Below, one piece after another: positions 61,214 through 64,000 of a stretch of 64,000 bases of DNA (position 1 is its first letter; every line of letters begins with the position of its first letter). A model generated the notes under the pieces. That model saw nothing but the letters and a program-made list of their open reading frames with translations. It was not told the origin of the DNA and did no database searches. The stretch comes from Guptibacillus hwajinpoensis (GTDB taxonomy: Bacteria; Bacillota; Bacilli; Bacillales; Guptibacillaceae): positions 496,001 through 560,000 of the forward strand of contig NZ_SWFM01000001.1 of assembly GCF_005144865.1 (NCBI RefSeq), read 5' to 3'. The translations under genes were made by a program, and so were the position numbers.

Positions 61214-61227
61214 TTTGTCATGCGTCA
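61214..61227 (-). promoter_or_regulatory. Tandem Spo0A-box-like heptamers
   Basis: Minus strand TGACGCA (61221-61227) followed directly by TGACAAA (61214-61220). Each differs at one position from the TGNCGAA 0A box. They lie roughly 85-100 bases upstream of the expected spoIIGA start, where B. subtilis has its distal Spo0A site. Assignment rests on pattern only. Confidence 0.45.
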
Positions 61228-61243
61228 TTTTTTAAAGCAAACA

Positions 61244-61269
61244 AAAGCCGCCCAAGTTTGGACGGCTTC
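61244..61269 (-). terminator. Terminator after thrB
   Basis: Stem AAGCCG-x-CC with GG-x-CGGCTT (one mismatch) and TTTTGTTT on the minus strand, directly after the thrB stop. It isolates the threonine genes from spoIIGA. Confidence 0.8.
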
Positions 61270-61273
61270 TTGA

Positions 61274-62191
61274 CTATTGATTTTGAAAAGCACAATTGGA
61301 TCGTTCTACCCCGCCAACAGCGGGTAATAAAATTTCACAACGGTACATAGGGAATGCTTCTTCCAATTTTAGACGAAGCTCCTTCGATGTTCCTACTCCA
61401 GTAAACACAATCAAAGTGGGACCTGCACCACTCAATGCTACCCCAAATGCTCCATATTTTGTTGCGTAGTTCCTTACATAAGCTAAATCAGGAACGAGAT
61501 GTTTTCGATACGGTTCATGAAATCGATCATATTTCATTAATTTACCCGCAATTTCCCAATTGTTCTGTAAAGCGGCTGCAACGAAAACATTCGCAACGCT
61601 ACTCGCTTCAACGGCTTCTTGATATCGCAGCTGATCTGGAAGCACAGAGCGAGAATCTGTAGTTTTTAACTTATGTGTCGGAATGAGCGCAACCATCTCT
61701 AAGTCCTTAACTTGATTCGAAATGGTTCCTAATTCTCTTAGTCCTGAAGCAATAACAAGTCCTCCATAAAGCGAAGCAGCAACGTTATCCGCGTGACCTT
61801 CGAACTCTGTTGCGATATGGACCTTTTCATCAAGGCTTAAACCTAGATCCATCGTATAGTCTGCAATTTCAACCGCCGCTACAATCGCTGCTGCACTGCT
61901 TCCAAGACCTCTCTCAAGAGGTAGCTCACTTTCCATTGTTACGGTATGTGGTTTTGCATTAATTCCACTGCCATACTTTTGTTCAATATACTCGATCGCT
62001 TGATAAACCATATTCTCTTTGCCAGATGGAAAGGATTCATCAAAGCCAATGTAATGGAACGACCAATCTGTTGAACGTTCAAGTTTAACATGGAGATATC
62101 GATTTATAGCGAGACCTATTGAATCAAATCCCGGGCCAAGATTTGAGGTGCTTCCCGGAATTTTTAGATGGATTCGTTCTTCTTGACTCAA
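61274..62191 (-). CDS. thrB: Homoserine kinase
   Basis: GHMP-family kinase that phosphorylates homoserine. Its 305 residues start [20 protein letters not shown] and contain the GHMP ATP loop [18 protein letters not shown] (about 90-107) and [14 protein letters not shown] at the C-terminus. It overlaps thrC by 4 bp (ATGA). Together with thrC and hom it forms the usual Bacillus threonine operon, but its neighbour here is spoIIGA. Confidence 0.97.
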   Translation of the reverse strand: MSQEERIHLKIPGSTSNLGPGFDSIGLAINRYLHVKLERSTDWSFHYIGFDESFPSGKENMVYQAIEYIEQKYGSGINAKPHTVTMESELPLERGLGSSAAAIVAAVEIADYTMDLGLSLDEKVHIATEFEGHADNVAASLYGGLVIASGLRELGTISNQVKDLEMVALIPTHKLKTTDSRSVLPDQLRYQEAVEASSVANVFVAAALQNNWEIAGKLMKYDRFHEPYRKHLVPDLAYVRNYATKYGAFGVALSGAGPTLIVFTGVGTSKELRLKLEEAFPMYRCEILLPAVGGVERSNCAFQNQ

Positions 62192-63246
62192 TGGCTAACA
62201 CATCCCTTTAACTCTTCCATAAATTTCTCTTTGTCTGCTTCTACAACGCGTGGTTTCACCAAGACGTTATCCATCGCTGTTGATGGATCTTTTAATCCAT
62301 TGCCAGTTAAGACAGCAACAACGCTGCTTCCTTTTGCAATTTCCCCTGAAGCCACTTGTTTCATCACACCAGCTACTGAAGCACATGAAGCTGGTTCAGC
62401 AAAAACACCTTCTTTTTTGGCGAGCTCTTGATAAGCAACTAGAATTTCCTCATCTGTCACACTATCCATTTTTCCCTGGGACTCCAGCACAGCTTCTTCA
62501 GCTAGATGCCAACTTGCAGGATTACCAATTCGTATTGCAGTTGCAATTGTCTCGGGATTAGGGATAATTCTCTTTTGTACAATTGCGGCAGATCCTTCTG
62601 CTTCGAAACCACGCATTTGTGGCCTTTTTCCTTCTTTTAGATACTCTTTAAAACCTTTCCAGTATGCAGATATATTCCCAGCATTTCCGACTGGTATGGC
62701 TAGCACATCCGGTGCCTTTCCAAGTTGGTCGCACACTTCAAATGCTCCTGTCTTCTGTCCTTCAAGACGATAAGGATTTACAGAATTCACAAGTGCGATT
62801 GGTTCAGTTTCGGCAATATCTCGAACCATTCTGAGTGCTTCATCAAAGTTTCCGTCAATTTCAAAGATTTCTGCACCGTATATCATTGCTTGAGCAAGCT
62901 TTCCTAGCGCTACTTTGCCCTTTGGAATGACTATGATACAACGCAGGCCTGCTCTTGCCCCATAAGCCGCCGCTGCTGCAGCTGTGTTTCCTGTTGAGGC
63001 ACAGATGATTGCATCACTTCCATTTTCTTTCGCCTTTGCTACAGCCATGACCATACCTCTATCTTTAAAAGAACCTGTTGGATTTGCTCCTTCAATCTTC
63101 ACGTATAATGAAATTTCGAGCTCATGAGAGAGTTGATCTAGTTTCAAGAGAGGTGTATTCCCCTCATTTAAACTTAGAGTTGGTGTGTCTTCACTTATTG
63201 GTAAAAAATCCTTGTATTGCTTCAGAAGCCCGTTCCAGCTATTCAT
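62188..63246 (-). CDS. thrC: Threonine synthase
   Basis: PLP enzyme converting O-phosphohomoserine to threonine. The 352 residues show [12 protein letters not shown], the PLP lysine in [13 protein letters not shown] (about 54-66), [20 protein letters not shown] and the phosphate loop [15 protein letters not shown]. It is the short bacterial class typical of Bacillus. The ATG shares a base with the hom stop and its stop overlaps thrB. Confidence 0.97.
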   Translation of the reverse strand: MNSWNGLLKQYKDFLPISEDTPTLSLNEGNTPLLKLDQLSHELEISLYVKIEGANPTGSFKDRGMVMAVAKAKENGSDAIICASTGNTAAAAAAYGARAGLRCIIVIPKGKVALGKLAQAMIYGAEIFEIDGNFDEALRMVRDIAETEPIALVNSVNPYRLEGQKTGAFEVCDQLGKAPDVLAIPVGNAGNISAYWKGFKEYLKEGKRPQMRGFEAEGSAAIVQKRIIPNPETIATAIRIGNPASWHLAEEAVLESQGKMDSVTDEEILVAYQELAKKEGVFAEPASCASVAGVMKQVASGEIAKGSSVVAVLTGNGLKDPSTAMDNVLVKPRVVEADKEKFMEELKGCVSH

Positions 63247-64000
63247 TACATTCCCTCCACACGGTAGCGACTTTTCACTTCAACAACAACATCAAGATCC
63301 CTCAATCGATTATGAACGTCCTCAAAATCTTTTTGATTCGTTTCATGTGTGATGATGACTAACTCAGCTGTTCCATTGTTCACAACAGGTTCCTGAATAA
63401 GTTTCTCTAAACTTAACCCACGATCTTGAAATAGATGAGAAATCTTTGAAAAAGCACCTGGTTCATCTTTAACAATTAATCTAATGAAATGTTTGCTCTT
63501 GATGTCTTTATCTTCTTTCAACCTACGTTCATGTTGAGGCAGGATTACACTTTTTCCGTTTACTCCAAGTCTCATATTCTTGATTACAGCTACAAGATCC
63601 GATACAACAGCAGTAGCTGTTGGTAGCTGTCCTGCACCTGGACCGTAAAACATCGTCTCACCGACCGCCTCACCGTAAACATAGACTGCATTATATTCAT
63701 CATTAACGGAAGCTAAAGGATGTCGTGATGGAAGTAATGTTGGTTGAACTGATAGTTCAATAGATCCATTCGTAGAGCTCGCAATCCCTAGAAGCTTAAT
63801 TGTATATCCTAGCTTTTTACTGTAGGCAATATCATCTTCATCAACGCGTGTAATGCCTTCTACTTTTACATCATCAAGCCCAACTTTCATTGAAAAACCT
63901 AGTGTGCCAAGAATAACCATTTTTCTAGCTGCATCTAGTCCCTCTACGTCTGCTGTTGGATCTGCTTCCGCGAAGCCAAGATCCTGCGCTTCTTTCAATA
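63246..64000 (-). CDS. hom: Homoserine dehydrogenase (partial, 5' end outside window)
   Basis: NAD(P)H-dependent enzyme reducing aspartate semialdehyde to homoserine. The visible 251 codons cover the catalytic C-terminal part ([19 protein letters not shown], a conserved substrate-domain motif) and a C-terminal ACT regulatory domain (from about 170 residues before the end region: [20 protein letters not shown]). The N-terminal Rossmann domain lies beyond the right edge. Feedback by threonine is expected through the ACT domain. Confidence 0.96.
   Translation of the reverse strand, partial: LKEAQDLGFAEADPTADVEGLDAARKMVILGTLGFSMKVGLDDVKVEGITRVDEDDIAYSKKLGYTIKLLGIASSTNGSIELSVQPTLLPSRHPLASVNDEYNAVYVYGEAVGETMFYGPGAGQLPTATAVVSDLVAVIKNMRLGVNGKSVILPQHERRLKEDKDIKSKHFIRLIVKDEPGAFSKISHLFQDRGLSLEKLIQEPVVNNGTAELVIITHETNQKDFEDVHNRLRDLDVVVEVKSRYRVEGM

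Overview
This window is a core chromosomal segment of a spore-forming Gram-positive bacterium of the Bacillaceae. The evidence is near-identical SpoVM, pro-SigE, SigG, SpoIIGA, DivIVA and SepF, a PyrR-attenuated pyr operon, FapR, RemA and RqcH, AGGAGG-type ribosome sites with frequent GTG/TTG starts, and gene order largely matching Bacillus subtilis from rpsP to spoIIGA. The species cannot be fixed from the sequence alone; a marine or alkaliphilic Bacillus relative is a guess. Nearly every gene is on the minus strand, so the window reads backwards relative to the usual map. Only rpmB, rqcH and a small UPF0435 gene are on the plus strand.

Layout from right to left (direction of transcription): hom-thrC-thrB (threonine synthesis); the sporulation set spoIIGA-sigE-sigG; ylmC; ylmD-ylmE-sepF-ylmG-ylmH-divIVA (septum and cell-pole functions); ileS behind a T-box leader; lspA-rluD type pseudouridine synthase; the complete pyr operon pyrR-pyrP-pyrB-pyrC-carA-carB-pyrK-pyrD-pyrF-pyrE with three PyrR attenuators and a trailing methyltransferase gene; divergent rqcH and a Ca2+-type P-ATPase; yicC-remA-gmk-rpoZ; coaBC-priA-def-fmt-rsmB; prpC-prkC-rsgA-rpe; thiT-thiN; spoVM, convergent with rpmB; yloU-fakA-sdaAB-sdaAA-recG; the FapR-controlled lipid cluster fapR-plsX-fabD-fabG-acpP with rnc; smc-ftsY; ylxM-ffh; and the start of rpsP.

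The genes form clear functional modules: protein targeting (ffh, ftsY, ylxM), chromosome segregation (smc), fatty acid and phospholipid initiation (fapR to acpP, plus fakA), Ser/Thr phosphosignalling (prkC/prpC), N-formylmethionine handling (def/fmt), UMP synthesis, and the early-to-late forespore/mother-cell sigma switch. Several regulatory sites are readable: sigma-A promoters for rpsP, ylxM, fapR, rpmB, pyrR and ileS, a FapR operator overlapping the fapR start site, three pyr attenuators, the ileS T-box, a sigma-F-like promoter with a leader hairpin before sigG, and a long-spacer promoter with Spo0A-box-like heptamers before spoIIGA.

No tRNA, rRNA, CRISPR array, insertion sequence, prophage or obviously foreign island was found, and I see no undescribed multigene system. 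The differences from the Bacillus gene order that I know are local: no rlmN between rsmB and prpC, threonine genes next to spoIIGA, thiT next to thiN, a methyltransferase at the end of pyr, no sulfate-assimilation genes after pyrE, no traR/dksA-like gene between ileS and lspA, and a UPF0435 gene between smc and rnc.
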